The position numbers and the translations under genes are program-made. Below are positions 49,701 to 63,800 of a stretch of DNA of 64,000 nt, piece by piece. The notes under the pieces were generated by a model. The model had not been told where the DNA came from and searched no databases. It worked only from the letters and a program-made list of their open reading frames with translations. This DNA comes from Camarhynchus parvulus (lineage: Eukaryota > Chordata > Aves > Passeriformes > Thraupidae), in contig NC_044573.1 of assembly GCF_901933205.1 (NCBI RefSeq), forward strand, positions 53,129,493-53,193,492, written 5' to 3'. The stretch's first letter is position 1. Every line of letters begins with the position of its first letter.

Positions 49701-52700
49701 TTCTTCCACAGCACTTCTGCAATACAGATTTTATTACAAATGATGCCACTTTAGGCAGGATAGACACAAGCAAACTGTAAGCTCAGAATTGTCCATTGTA
49801 ATCAAATTGGCTATTTTCCAAACAATTCAGAGTCTCTCTCCCAGTGTGACCTTTCAGAGCCCTGCACTCAGCAAAAGAGGGGTATATTACCTTCCATGCA
49901 CCAGTGTTCATTTTCAGGAGAAAGCCAGGATTATTGTTCAAATTCTGTACAATTACACCTGAGCACCTCATTGTTTTTGGGGGGCTGGGGAGGCACACAC
50001 AAAAGAGTCGGGTTGGCATTTGGTAGAGAGATGTGTCTGGCCTTATACACAGGAGGGCAGACACAGAAAACACTAAAAGCACACTCTGCAATAAATATGT
50101 GACAATCTGAATGCCTAGAAAGAGAATGGATGCTGCCTTATTTGTCTGGTTATTCTCGCCAAGCTGTGCTGATGCTTTCCAGAGGTGTAATTGGACATAA
50201 TGGGTATGTTGAGCAGGCAGTGGGGGCAGATGGGACAAAGAGGATAAAACAGCAAATGAGATCTGGAGTAAGAGATCCTTTAAGTTGGGCCATTTGGGCT
50301 CTAGACTGTTTGCCACTTTCCTGTTTTCTCCCCCAGCATAATAGCTGTTCTTAGAAACCTTTGGGTTTATATAAATACTTTCGGAAAAATCCAAACAGTG
50401 ATAGATTGCCCAGCAAAAAATTATTTACATGAAAATGCCTGCCTAAGCATAATTTTTCCTGAGATGACATCTGCTTTGAAAATACAACACAATTTCATCT
50501 CAGATGTAAAAGTAACACTCTCGCCCTTTTTTTTTCCTGACACCAGGAGATGCATAACTTGCTGACAGTATGTGGTTGATAGCTGTATCAGACAGTCTTA
50601 AATAGTCTATAAATCCATGTATAGAGTAAAATATCATTGATTTATGTAATTGGGAATTTTTAACGGTACAGTTTTGTGTAACTATGTTTGTTTTTCCCTT
50701 TTCAGTACCATCTTCCCTGTGAATCTGGAAGCAGTCTCTGATTGTACAGAGCCACTATGTATTCCATCCTCGTGCTTCCCTGGAGTATAAGTTATGATAT
50801 ATCAGCATTGTCTTTGAGGTCTACCAAATCTGTGGATATGCAATAGGCTGAAGTGTGGAGACGGAATGAAGTTGAAAGGATTCATGAATAAAATGTAAGT
50901 GGATGATACTTCAAACTAAAGCAAAAATACTGCATTGCCTAAATTGCAAGAAAAAGCTTTTTTTGCTCGAGTAGGAGCAGTAGCAGTAACAAAAAGCCAA
51001 GATTATTGTGGCCTTTGGTCTGGGACTCATCTGTTGTCTGAGAGTGGCACACAGAGCTGCTGGAATGCTTTCTTTCCACATGATGGTTGCAGATGAACTT
51101 TGGTGAAGAAAGTAAATACTGTACTGCATGTATAGAGAATCTTACAGATCTGTGTGAGGAACTTTGCCAGCTCTAAGCAATCCCCTACAACCTGCAGCAC
51201 CTACACAAATAAATAAGGTTTTCAGTCCAGAATTAATGATAAATGTAAGGAGCTATTCTGCCCCTGGCATTGTCAATTTTCCCTTCCTTTTCAGGAACCT
51301 GATTATTCATACTTAGTATATAAACATACTGCATGAGGTAAATAGGTACCAAGGCTAGTGCTGGTTTTGAACATAGATCATCATTTTACTTACTCCCTTA
51401 CATCATTTAACTCTGTTCTGGTGACCCTGGGACCTGGTAATACACACTGCAACCAATAACCATAACTCCATGATCCGTATAGAATATGTGAAGGATGGTG
51501 GCAAGTATGTAATTTATTACCTTCTGTAGTGCTGTGTTATTATTATGTGACTGTTATAGCATTCATAGTTTGACAGATTCCTATTAGCCAGTCAGTCAGA
51601 GTATGTAGTGTATTATTTTACCAATACCTGATGCATATCAATAAAGTGGGTGAACACTGCTATAGAAGAACAGCTGAATTGGCTTGGATGTTGTAATCTC
51701 CCATCCTGAGTTCTTACCGGAAGCATCAGTTTAAGCTGACTGATACTTTTGTAAGGCTTAGAAAAGTCTGGATAACTTTCTTTCCTCTTTGTCCTGAATC
51801 CTTGAAAAGAAGTGTCAAAACAGTACAAGAGCTTATTTTCACTGTACTATCATTCTAACAGTAGAAGCAAAATTCACGAGAAATCTTGTACTGCGAGACA
51901 ACCTGTTCTCACAAGATTTCCAGCCCATTAACTCAAGAATCAGATTGTTTGGATTAGGTTTGCACAAACAGCCAAGCTTTTCAGGTGCTTATCCAAAAGG
52001 CATTGAACCAAATCTTTTGAGGTTTCCCCACATACTTAATATATTATGCAAATATTTACTATATGCAGAGAGGAGAGCAAGATGGGAAAAATCTCCTAAG
52101 CAGAATTAGTTATTGCTGGATGAGTAAAGATATCCTGATTTCTGCTGGCTAGACAAAAACATCAGGAAGGAGAGGAAGCACAGAGAGAAGTGTCACAGGA
52201 CTGAGGGTGTCTAAGAAGAAGCCTGAAGCTGCAAAGCAGCGAGTTGCTGGAGGATGGGGAGAGGAGATGGAGCTTCATAAAGCCATGAAACAGTCTCTCA
52301 AATTACAGGGAATACAGAGCTAATAAAAGAAAAGGATATGAGCAGGGATAGCTGTGATTCTGGAGAGGGGAGCTGGATAATACAACCCCTATGCCTGCAG
52401 GTGGCCAGAGCTCAGGTCACAGCTGGTGGTGTCATGGGGGCCACAGCAGAGCTGAGCTTGGGGGTGTCAGTCCTGCAAGGCCCCCATGCTGCTGCTGTTC
52501 TCCTGGGGGCAGGAGAACTGCCTGGACACTGCTACATCCCTGCTTTTACACTTCATCCTCCTGCATTTCTGAGAGACAAAGCTTAGATCAGCCAGTGATG
52601 TTGTTTCAGGATTGTGAAGAATATTGTTCTGAATAATTGCAATACATCTTAAGAGTATCTATCGAAATTTAAGAAAATACATAGGAAAAAATGCAACTTA

Positions 52701-53709
52701 TCCAAATTTTTTTCCTGTTATTTCCATTGCACTGGCAACCTGACACAACATGTTGTATATAATTCAACCATGCTGCCAGTTTTTACTAGGAATGTAATCA
52801 ATATGATCTCACAAATTTTAATCAAGGTCTCTGAAACAAAGCACTTGTTATTATATAGATTCTTACCTAATGCTTTGCAGCAGTATGTTAACAAGCTGAT
52901 AGGACGTGTAAATCTTTAAGAAGAAAGAGTCTGACTGTGAAAAAACCATGATTTCTGCCTCACCCAAAGTGTGGCTGGCAGTAGCATAGACAGAAGGGAC
53001 TAATGTAGTCATCTGTCTAAGGTAGTCCTACTGCTCCTGCCCCTGAGGGGTAATTAATTATAAAGTACCAGTAGAGCTGTGTTGCTTCACAATTTCATTA
53101 ATGGTCAAGCAAATAAAGTATGATACTTTGTGTTACTTCATGAGGAACTGCTAAGAAAAGATGTAATCATCAAGAGTTGTAGAGAGGTTCTTTTTTGACG
53201 TGACTAAAGGAAATTTCTGCAGACCATCAAACTGCAGGTGGAAAGAGAACAGAATTGTATGAAGGCATGGGAGGGAGTTGAACTGCTGCTTGCAATTCTG
53301 GTTAGCTGACCTGAGCTAAAACACAGGGTAAGCTTCTCTCCACTTAGCTTTAGACATTTGTATGGTAATAATTTAGGGATTACCTTCACTGTAGAATTTC
53401 TTTGTACTCTGTAGAGAGAAAAAGGCACTTTTAGGGAGAGATTTTTTTTTTACTTGTTTTAGGTGTCTTCTATAGGAATAAGCAGATTTGGGACCTCATA
53501 TTTATTATTCTCCTAAATGAACATAAGGTTCAGCAAAAGTGACTACACATGGTAATGTCTTATCACAAGAGTATTTCCCTCTCCCTCACCAATGATGTTA
53601 ACTTTTTATTCGTTGTGTCTTGCATCAGCTATGATATCACAATATGTTTTGTGTGAATGTATTCATATTTTTGAAAGAAAATTACAAGAGATGCTTTGTT
53701 TTTGGTCAG
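46770..53709. other. No gene seen
   Basis: Nearly 7 kb of A+T-rich unique sequence. The largest frame is the 203-codon minus frame at 49783-50394, which lacks a domain or splice context and is overlapped by plus-strand frames. A G+C-richer patch lies at about 52380-52570 with several short frames. GGGGGGCTGGGGAGG occurs near 49979. I see no RNA gene. Confidence 0.45.
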
Positions 53710-53897
53710 CTTAACAAGCTGCCCAAGGAAGTGGTGGAATCACCATCCCTGGAAGTATTCAAAAAATGTGTGGGTATGACACTTGGGGATATGGTTTAGT
53801 AGTGCACATGGTGTGCTAGGTTAATGGTTGGACTCAGTGATCTTACAGGTGTTTTCCAGCCTTGACTGTTTTACAGATCAGTTATTCTGTTATTTTG
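53710..53897 (+). mobile_element. CR1 LINE 3' end (UTR fragment)
   Basis: A short plus-strand CR1 tail. AAGCTGCCCAAGGAAGTGGT, then AATCACCATCCCTGGAAGTA, then GATATGGTTTAGTAGTG, then GGTTAATGGTTGGACTCAGT and GATCTTACAGGTGTTTTCCA follow the CR1 3' terminus in order. It ends in GTTATTCTGTTATTTT, a decayed form of the ATTCTATG-type tail repeats. Only the terminal ~190 bp are present, a very common truncation. Orientation is opposite to the copy at 27205-28395. Confidence 0.9.
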
Positions 53898-54705
53898 TAT
53901 AAGCTTTATTAACCTCAGGTGACTGGCAGAAAACATGTAAGTTACCCTGTCTTCTTCCACAGTGTTTAAAAATGTCTTTGAGAGGAACATGCATGGGATG
54001 TTCCTCTATGTAATCTTCTTCCACGTTTTTGATACCAATCAAACCATTGTTCGTCAGTGGCACACTACTGAGTTTGCACTTTGATCCCCCTCTAGGCAAA
54101 CTAAGGGGATATGTGGAAAGAAGAATGGATCATTATCACGATGTCTCCAGTGAACCCATGTGCAAGATGAGGCACTGCTGGGTGTGCTGCCAATGGAGTT
54201 GGTGGTGCCACTCCAGAGGGGCTGCCCTGCCTCTTCCACAGACATGGTAGCTCACAGACATTGCCGTCAGAAAGGATTTCAGCACATACAACCTCATGGA
54301 GTAGCTGTTCAGGGACCTTGGTAACCCTGTACATGGGATGGATTCAGTGACAGCTTTATTTTTATGGAGCTTACTGTGTTCTAGCTGTCTGTTCTGCAGC
54401 TGTGCCTGCACAGACAGCCAAGACAAATCCTTCAACAGTGAAGCTGAGCTAGATAGCTCACACGTGTGTGGTGCTCTAGGCTAAGGAGATGGGCAGACTT
54501 TAAAGTACCAAAATTTGTCCCAGTGATGTGCCTTCAATATTAAGCATGCCTTACAAAGCACAAGCCCACAGTAAATAGAAAGGAGTTTGCTGTGTCATCA
54601 AATGAAGTCTTCCATAATCTCAGTAAAACATATATTATAATATTTCCATTATAGAAAGAACCAGCTCCATCTTAAAAGTATGGTCTTCTGCTATTTCCAC
54701 TCCCT
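53898..54705. other. No gene seen
   Basis: Unique sequence between the CR1 tail and the T/G tract. Frames up to 99 codons overlap on both strands (54029-54435) and none is recognisable. Confidence 0.5.
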
Positions 54706-54867
54706 GGGTTTTTTTGGTGGGTTTTTTTTTGGGTTTTATTTTGTGGGGGTTTTTTCTTTGTTTTGTTTTGTTGGTTTGTTTTTGTTTTATTTTTTTTAAA
54801 TTTGTTTTTATGGGTTTTTTGTGGTTTTTTTTTTGGTTTTGGTTATTTTGTTGGTTTTTTTGTTTTG
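54706..54867 (+). repeat. 162-bp T/G-rich tract, nearly free of C
   Basis: From 54706 to 54867 the plus strand contains one C in about 162 bases, with a few A, and is built from T runs (up to 10) broken by G, GG, GGG and GGGGG. It is not a clean tandem repeat. The minus strand is a C-dotted A tract, whose translation gives the lysine/asparagine-rich 88-codon minus frame at 54635-54901; that frame is an artefact. Confidence 0.9.
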
Positions 54868-57800
54868 CACATGGAAGGAGCAGGTGCCTGTAAAGAGTCA
54901 TCAGAAAGTGCAGTTACTCAGAAAATTTTCCACTTCTAGCTCATGATCCCTAAATGTCACCTTTTCTGAGTGCTTAGAGGAGTTTTCAGGTCTGGGTAAA
55001 CCCTAGCTGGAAGCACAAAGTTAAAGCAGCTTTAAATCATACATTAAATATCCTCAGCCAAACAGCAGGTACTCCTCTCACTATTTTTTATTGACCATTT
55101 CATTCAACTCCATCACTTTATCCACTCAGCATTAGGCTTTTGAGTTTCTCTTTGAAGATGCCTGAACCGCTTCCCTGACTGCGTGGAGATGCTAATTTAG
55201 GATTAGTTAATGCTGAGGCTAAGTACCTATTTGTAGATACTTTAATATTTAACACAGACATCTAGAGGAGGGTTTCTGATTCTTGCTCTTTTTCATTTAG
55301 ATCTCTTCATAAATGTTGAGGAAACTAAGGATGGAGAAACTGAGTCTAGATTTTTCAGTCTTGATCATAAAGACTAATGTTTCAACCAAGCCAGAACTGG
55401 TGTAGAGAAATAAGCTGGTACTTAATTGCTTGTTCCTATTGCAAAATGTATGTCTCAGATCTAAGGAGAGCTTCTTCCTCTGTATAGAAACATGCACCTC
55501 AAAAGTGAAAACTAAAATATGTAGTTTTATCTAAAATAGTTCTTTTTACTTTTCTCCCCCCAAGAAATTTTCTGTGCTGAGCAGTTCAGCTAAAAGTGAA
55601 ACTTTGTTTTTGTTGAAGGAGCCAGAGATATTTATTCTGAATCAGTACAACAGCTCTCCTCTCATGGGAAGCATTCAGGGCCAAATGTCGTGTCCATGAT
55701 ACAATGCTGAGTAGAAATTACAGGGCTGTGGCTCACACAACATACCCTTTCCACTAACCAAAATGAAACGTGTCATTGTGGAAGGATAAATGGCAATCTT
55801 TGGCTGTCATGCACTGGGATCTTATTATAGACACAGAGATAATGAAACTAATGTATCCTGAGGCAGTGTTGCTTAAAAGAGTATCAGAACAGGAGAATGT
55901 GCGCTGAATTTCATTTACTGAGACTTTTTCTGATGTGTTTGGGGCTAAATTTTGGTGAACTATATAGAGCCTTAGTCCTTCAGAAGTGAAGTGATGTTTG
56001 GACAGCTGGCAAAAGGATAACTCTGCAGTTTGCCCACCTATTTCTGGTTTGTTTTTTTTTCTGCCAGGAAATATATGCTTATGTGACCCTTTTTATTGTC
56101 AATCAGTCCTTCACTGAGGTGAACAAAGTCGAAGGCGGTCTGGGAGGAGTTGAACCCCATACAAGTTTTCCACAAAATGATTATATCTGTTAAGCAAGTG
56201 CTGGAGAGGATGGCAACAGCTGATCCAGAAACTCATAAGGTCAAATGATGCAATTTTTGAAGATGATCAGATGTGACAGAAATGAAGCTCCTCTTATAAC
56301 TTATCAAGAGTATATATATGTTTGGTTTCAGATACATTGTTGGATATGAGATATTGCCTCGTTCCTGTTCCCTGCTGACAGACTGGTGTTTTCACTGTGC
56401 CACTTAGGACACCTGCATTTATTTCACAACTCCATGTGTAAGCAATCTGTAGGCTGGACTTCAGTGTGTGAGTGGGCACACCATCTCTGTCCAGCAGCTG
56501 AAATAACCTACTGTAATGTACAGGAAGCATGTTAATCCTCATAATTAGCACAGTTCTGGGGTCAGTACAGGTGAAGAGATTTCAAACACCTTTTAATTTT
56601 ATCTGTGATATTTTCTTCATTTTCTGTCCACCTCTATTTCCTCTCACAGTAGCTACTCAACATAACTTCCTCTTCATGCTTCAAATACTGGGGGTCACTG
56701 ACAGTTTTAAAGGGAGCAAAAAAAACTGAAAAGAAAATTTTTATTTGGAAAAGCTGTGTTAGGAGGGCATTTTTTCTTTGTATTAATCCAGGAAAATAGC
56801 TTGAGACATTTAGAAAGGGACACACCTTATTCTGTTGAAACTTTGATGTTTTTGTGATTCTAAGTTTTTTTAAAAAACTGTAAAGGTCCCATGCCCATTG
56901 GTCTACATGGTGTTTACTATCTACATTAGGCTGCTACTCAGAATCAGCATCAAGGACTGAATACTATTATTCTGGGCACACTTCAAATATATAAAAGGTG
57001 ACTCCTGTCTTCAGAGTTTAAGCTTTCAATCTGACTGGCTTACCAGCATGTTATAACAGTCCTGTCTCTGGCATGCTGATTTGTGGCCTTGATCACATCA
57101 CTTAGCCTTTTACTTGCTTAAAAAAACTACTCCTGCACTTGAATGCATGATAAGTCAATGGAGTCGCTCTATGCAGAGGACTGAAGTGTGTAGGACTGAA
57201 AACTCTGGCCATGCAAGAAACATCCCCTTCTGAGGAGCCTATGCTGCTTTACCTCCTGGCTGAGCTGCTTGGGTAAGAACTTTTTCATCCATTTATATCA
57301 AAATGAGTCATTCTAAAACTCTCCGACTCTGAACCTCAGTATTTAAACTACCTGGTTTCTTTGGGTTGATTCAGATTTGGGAGAAAGCATAAAGATGAGT
57401 TCAAGGAGCATATCTGACTGGGTGACAAGTTTGGTTAGATGGCATGGATGTCACCAAGACTGGAGCAGACTGAGATGCAAACCTTTGAAGCCAGCCTGTC
57501 TGTACCTAAAGAGACCTATTAAGACATACTGCCTTAATCCTTTTATTTCTGGAGTCTGAGCTGCATTCTTGGCACTGAAAACTAGAGTATGCTGGTTCTT
57601 GTCTCTGCAGACTGATACCTTTAGAAATTTCAGAAAAACACACTGGCTCTTCGAGGTGAAAGGACAAACAGGCCTATTGCTATCATCTGTATGTTGTTTC
57701 TTAAAGACATTTCAAGAAAGGAGGATATTTGGGTAGATATGAGAAGTAGAATAGTGGTGCAGAAGGAAGAATTGGAAACATAAGGAACAAAAAGTATTTG

Positions 57801-60800
57801 GTTTGAGTAGCAAATGCTCACCTAGAATGAGCAGCAGTGGAAATGGCAATTGTGGAAGGCAATCTTATATTTGATGAGGAAGGAACATATGTGATGGGAA
57901 GATGTGAGCCATGGAGCAGAAAAGATGACTGCAGCAGCTGAGCTGTGAATAAGGTGGAGTTGAGGAAGAGAGCTGCTGGGAATCCTAGGCAGAAGAAAAT
58001 ATAGTGTCAGAACTCTGGAGGAGTCTCTGGGTGAGAATGCATAAACATTTAGAAATGGGAGAAGAAAAGATGGAATAGAAGTCAGTGAGCACTTGGATGT
58101 TGGAAAGAGTAAGAATACTACAGTAAGTAAAAAAACATCCTTGCTTCTTTAGGAAAGGCTTCTCATAAACACACCTGTCCAGAGAGCTGATAGCTACTTA
58201 CATATTTTATCTCTGTGTTTTACAGTGTTGGCCTTGTAATCCATTTTTCTTCACAACCCAGTGAACACCTGACTTCTGCAGCAGTTCAACATAGTTTGAA
58301 GGAGGCCTCTGAGGACAAAGGCTAAAAGCATCTCCTATGAATTTCAGCACAATATGTACTTGTAGGCAACTCTCATCCTTCACAGATACTTGTCTAATTG
58401 CAGTTATTTATTAATCTGAAATGTGAAGTGTCCAAGAAGACATTGGACATTGGCAATTTAAGCTGTTCTCTCAACCTTCCCTGAAGGTTCATCCAAAATA
58501 GACCCTGAATGTTTGTCATTTGTCAAGCATTCAATAATTGGCAGGAAAGGATGGCTTTGGGCACATATGTTCTTTTCCTCCCTCTCTCTCCTAACCATTG
58601 TGATCCTGTTTGGCTTTGTACTGTCATGTCAGCTTCTTCTGTACTTGCTAGGGTTCATCTTGTATCTTGTGATGGCGCTGCAGAAGGTATTCTTGTCACC
58701 TTGAGCATTTTCCACTCTTTCCTCATGCTGACTGCTGTTTCCATGGAAGTCTGTGATGTGTTTTATTCAAAGTACAATTTGCAGAATGTTTGCTTAGAAC
58801 AGAGGAAGGGAAAAATAACTTCTTCAAGACAGAGTGAAAGAAAATACACTCTAAATTTAAAAAAAGGTCACCCTCTCTCTAAACCCTAATCCTCAGCTCG
58901 ACTGTATCCCAAATTAATGCCATTCTGTTTAGGACTGAAGTGTTCAATGACAACATGAAGGAAAACATGTCAGGTCTCAAACCCAGAACATCAAATATTT
59001 CCACTTTTCCTAATTATCACCCAGCCTTACCAAAAAACAGATGGAACCACTTTCAAAACTTTGTGTGTGTGCCTGTGTGTGTGCATATGTATATCTGTCT
59101 CACAAATGGCTAATTCAAATCAAACTTGGGATTCTAGTCAAGACAACAGCTTCACTGCTTGAACCAGCTTGTTTCTGTACACTGATCCTTACCAAAAAGA
59201 AGAAGAACTGCTACTCCAAAGAAAAAGAATAAACCCCACACTTTCCAATAACAGCCCACTATGCCATACTTGCCTGTGTAACAAACATATGGAGCAGCAC
59301 ATACTCTGGACTTGATTCTGATTGAAATTTCACGACTAACTCCAGCATCTGTAGCTTGACTAATGCAGCTGAAAGCTCAACCAACATCTTCCCTTTCCCC
59401 TTATTTTTATTGCAGGGCTACAGCATGAAACTTTATGCACAACAGGCAGAGAGATCCACCTGCTTATGCAGGTATGTGAAGCACAAGTTATAGGTGCTCA
59501 GAAGCACCACCACACTCCACATCCTTACAAGCTGTGCTGGACTATCCAAAAGACAGTGCTGCCTACACCCATTCCTTCAGCTCAGCCATGCTGAGAGCAT
59601 TTTAAATATTGCAGAAGCATAATTCTAGTCTTTTCCAAGACCTTGCAGTGTTGTTCATTACTATGAAGTGTCAAGAATTCAAAGGAAGAAACATGTGAGA
59701 ACAAAAGTAGGTGCCTCCAGCTTGAAGCAGCAGTGCTGCTAATTGGGACACTTGCAAAACAATGTCATATGTGTCATTGACTTCTACTAACCATCAGAAA
59801 CACCTCCAGAAAAATATAAAATGCTTATCTGATTTTTTACCCCCAGCTTTTTATCCCCAGCTGTTTTATAGTGGCTGCCTCTCTTATGCCTCAGAATGGA
59901 TATTGTCTAGAAGTGTTTACAGACAAAAATAATCTTCTAGGAACCCTCACACTGGAACACAGGCATTAAGGAAAAATAAAACAAAGGAATCCCAAATGCA
60001 ATGGAAAGAGCAGTTAAAAGGCAGGGAGGTAACATATCTGCTTCTCTGCCTTGCTCCAACTGGGTGACACACTAATAGGTTTCTTATTCTGCTTTCTTCT
60101 GCTAAGAGACTGGAAGACATATGTCAGTTTTCCACCTTAACTGTGCATTTTCTAGTTTGTTTGGATTTATGTCATAACCTTAATGGGATTTAAATGGAAT
60201 TTTTATATGTGAATAATACTCTGCATTAATGCAAGAACTTTAGGTTGCTGTGCTACCAGCTTGATTTGCATAAAGGTTTTTAAATATGAAAGAAGAATAG
60301 CCAGGCTATTGTAGATGGCAACATGAAAAAAAACCCCACACTGGCATAATAGTAAGAGGAGAAGACAACTCCCCCAAAACTATGGCTTGTGAAAGGGTTA
60401 ATTCTCTGGCTTTTAGGTACAACTGGGTGTGAGAGAAGAGCCCAGAGGTCGTGCTAGTCATGAATATTTAGTTGCTGGAGGGCCTAGGCTGGATTAAACG
60501 GTGCAGCTGGAAGGTCAATGTCGTAGGTTTTTACTTTATCATAAAGCATTTTCTGTTCTAGTGTCCTCTCTGTGTTCTATGAATGTAAATTGTCTGTCAA
60601 TGCATAGCTCACGTGATGTTACACACACCCCACACACTGGGGGGCAGAAGTGGCTGTTCCCCTTAAGTATGTTGCAGATTTTGAGATATCATCTATAAAC
60701 AATGACCACAATAAGGTGTCTCACATTGAAAAGTGTGCCATTATGCAATTACATATTACGTATGTTTAATATACATTATGCTGTCCTCCTATTTCCAAGT

Positions 60801-63800
60801 CTTTGTTTACCCTTAAGTAGATCAAGTAGGAGCAGAAGAATACTTGTTCCTTTGGTATTTCTTCAGAACACAAATCTGGGGCCCAGGGAGTTCTGAAGAT
60901 TCTTCCTGAGAATTTTTTGGGAGTAGCACTGCAACCCTTCCTCTTAGTTCTTTGCCTTAAGCCTTTGCCTTTATTATCCATTTGGTTTTCTAGCCTCAGC
61001 CGTGTGTGAGCAGTTCTGAGTTACTGGTGGTTGTGCAGTCAGAGAACTTTCCTGCTGACATGTTATTCATTCTTAGTGTACAATTATTATTTTTAAATGA
61101 ATTATGTATATAGCACCTTCGGTGTACAGACTACTCCGCATGTGAATAATAAAGTACTGGCTTTGTTCAGAAGAGCTGACAGTCTAAGAGATTGATCCAG
61201 TAAACACTTATTCATGGGTGATTTGCTTAGCCTACTGTTGTGAGTAATCTGTTGATCTGGCCCCAAACTAATTAGATAACTTGATGAAGAAAACAATAGG
61301 ACCTAGCATGTAGTGCAGGAGGGAAGGGATAAAACAGATAAAACACAACAGAACATAAAGACCTAGGAAGAAAGAGGATAAACAATGGTTGGTTTGGATT
61401 TGATTCACTTCTCTGTGACAGTGCCTGCAAGGAAATGCTGTAAAGGATGGAGCTTGGGCGCTGGAATGAAGTATCAGGTTTCCTCCAAGCCTTAAATTTT
61501 GTTGTGTGTTCAGCCTACTCTCATGGGAGGTGATAGCCTTGTCTTGACCTACTTATTTTTTTTATGACTCACCTCTGCAGTCAGTTCCAGAGCAGTCTTC
61601 TCAATGTTTTCTTAAGAGTAGGTGAGATTGAATATTCACACAGAGGTCTGGAGAGCACTGGGGTGGGCTGAGTTAAGCCATTGCTGGCCACTGGCAATGG
61701 TAAGAATGGCCAGTGGCTCAGTTCTTGAGAGTGAGTTAGTTCCTTGCCCATGAGGAGCAGAACTGCAGCAGCCAGGTGTGTGTATGGCTGTCATGCAAAA
61801 AAGCTTTATAGTGGGATAATGCTACTTTGGAGTTGAGAATTGGCTCTTTATCTGATGCAGAATCAGAATATGCAGTGCCAGTCTGCCGGAACACTGGTCT
61901 TGTGTCCTTTCCTGGGATTCCTGCAGGGCAGGGAGTTCAAGCACTAAATTTGAGTTGTGAGATTTCATGTGTTGTTACAAATGAGTTTAAACTGCTTTAT
62001 CAGAATTGAGGCCTGGAAAATCATTGCTTGAATGTAGCTAATTTCTGTTGAATTATCTTTAGTTTGTACCTAAAGACCCTGTCCTTACTGCTGTAAGTGA
62101 TACTTGGACTTGCAGAGATCTTGTTTGCATAGCTTCCACATTTAAAAGCTGCACTAAGGTAGGAAGACCTTGGCAGAAAGAAACCAACCCCAAACCTTGC
62201 ATTTTTGTCTGGGAGGTGACCCATGGGAGTTTATCAGTGGAGCTGGGGCAGTGAAGGGCAGAATGGAAGTACCAGCATGGCTCTGGAAGGCCCTGGCTGA
62301 TGGAGCTGTAACATTTTCTTACAAGAACCCTTGAAGCAGTTTCCTAGAACCTGGCTTCTGTTTGCATTTTCTGTGGGATATAAGCTAAAGGATCTTGACA
62401 AGAAAAGTCCACTTATAATTATGGACAAAATGATTGTCTCAAATGAATATCCAAGATGCTCATTTCACCAAATGGTGTTGTTTACAGTATGGAAAGGGCC
62501 ACAGGTGGCTCAGAAATAATAATGTGGTATTTGTGCATCTGACCAGTGTGCTGGAAAAGGGATAAATGTATTTCACTAAGTTGGTCCCAGATGGAAAACT
62601 TTTCTTTAATGCAGAAGCAGATAAATTCTATTCTTACTCTAATGTAGAAGTAAGTGGGAAAATGAAGCAAAATATGGGAAAACATCAATGTGTTATGCAA
62701 AATAAAATATTGATTGTAAAAATCCCAAAACAAAACTTGTTTGCTGTCTTAATTTTTCGCTCATGTGTAGTTAGACGAAAATATTTCTTCCTGGTCTTAC
62801 ATCAAATTAAACTAAAACTTCCCACTACAGAAAACCATTGTGTTTCCTTTAATTTTTTTTAGCAAGAAATACATATCGCTCAAAATCTGCAGGGATAAAA
62901 GTTTAATTATGTCTTAGTTGCTTGCTGTGATTTTGAAATCAGTGCTTTAGTCTGAATAAGCACTTGGTGGGTTATAAAATGACATGATGAATATTTCTAT
63001 TTCTCATGTTAAAATCTACGTTTTGTAAGGTAATTGACAATAATGGAGTTGACACTGGATTAACAGTTTTGACCTGAAGTTGATACCAAGAAGGGTTTTT
63101 TCAAGAAATGAATGAATGAATTATTTTTAAAAGGACCATACTGTGGGAGAAAATATACCTGCAGCAGTAAGGATTCATCCACTCATGTTTTGCATGACAA
63201 TCAAGCTGAAGATAAAAATACGTGAATAAGCTAAAACTCACACAAGCACTTTTTATCTTGGTAGAATTTTACGAAGACTAGGTTGTTGGACTGCATAGAA
63301 ATAAGCTATTTTTAAAAATGAAACAGAAATAAAAGTTTAGACACAGATCATGTGGATATGTCAGTCCAAAGAACAGTAGTCTTGGCTCCACATTGAAAAC
63401 TGGAAGTCAGCACTGAAATGCTGGGGAGCTTCTGACCATGCCAGGGTGAGGGACAGAATGCAGGGACAACTCTGAGGAGAGAGAGTGTCATTGATAAAGG
63501 GTGGTGGTGGGGCAGGTAAAATGAGGCCTGATGCAGGTGACTTGGGTAGAAATTGGTTGGGGGACTCTTGGTGGAGCTTGCTGCTTGGCACAGAACTAAT
63601 TGATGGCAGGGTCTGTCACTAGAAGTGTTCCTGTTTTGTGGCCTCCCAGCTGGGGCCAATATGGTCTGTTGTTTAGAGTTACACGTGTTTGTGTTTCTGC
63701 CATGTCACATCAGAGCATTGATCCACAGTGTACCCAAATCCTGCAGAGTACCTCCATGCCTAATGCCAAATCTGCAGAGAACTAATTAACAAGTCTTTCT

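Noticed and set aside
49783..50394. 203-codon minus-strand open frame
   Set aside because: No domain or signal, and plus-strand frames overlap it. It is probably chance.
56120..56165. tRNA-like T-arm (GGGGTTCAACTCC on the minus strand)
   Set aside because: No matching acceptor stem, D-arm or anticodon arm can be folded around it.
58513..58704. Hydrophobic frame resembling membrane helices
   Set aside because: It is only 63 codons with no conserved receptor motif, and no splice sites fit. T-rich DNA often gives hydrophobic frames.
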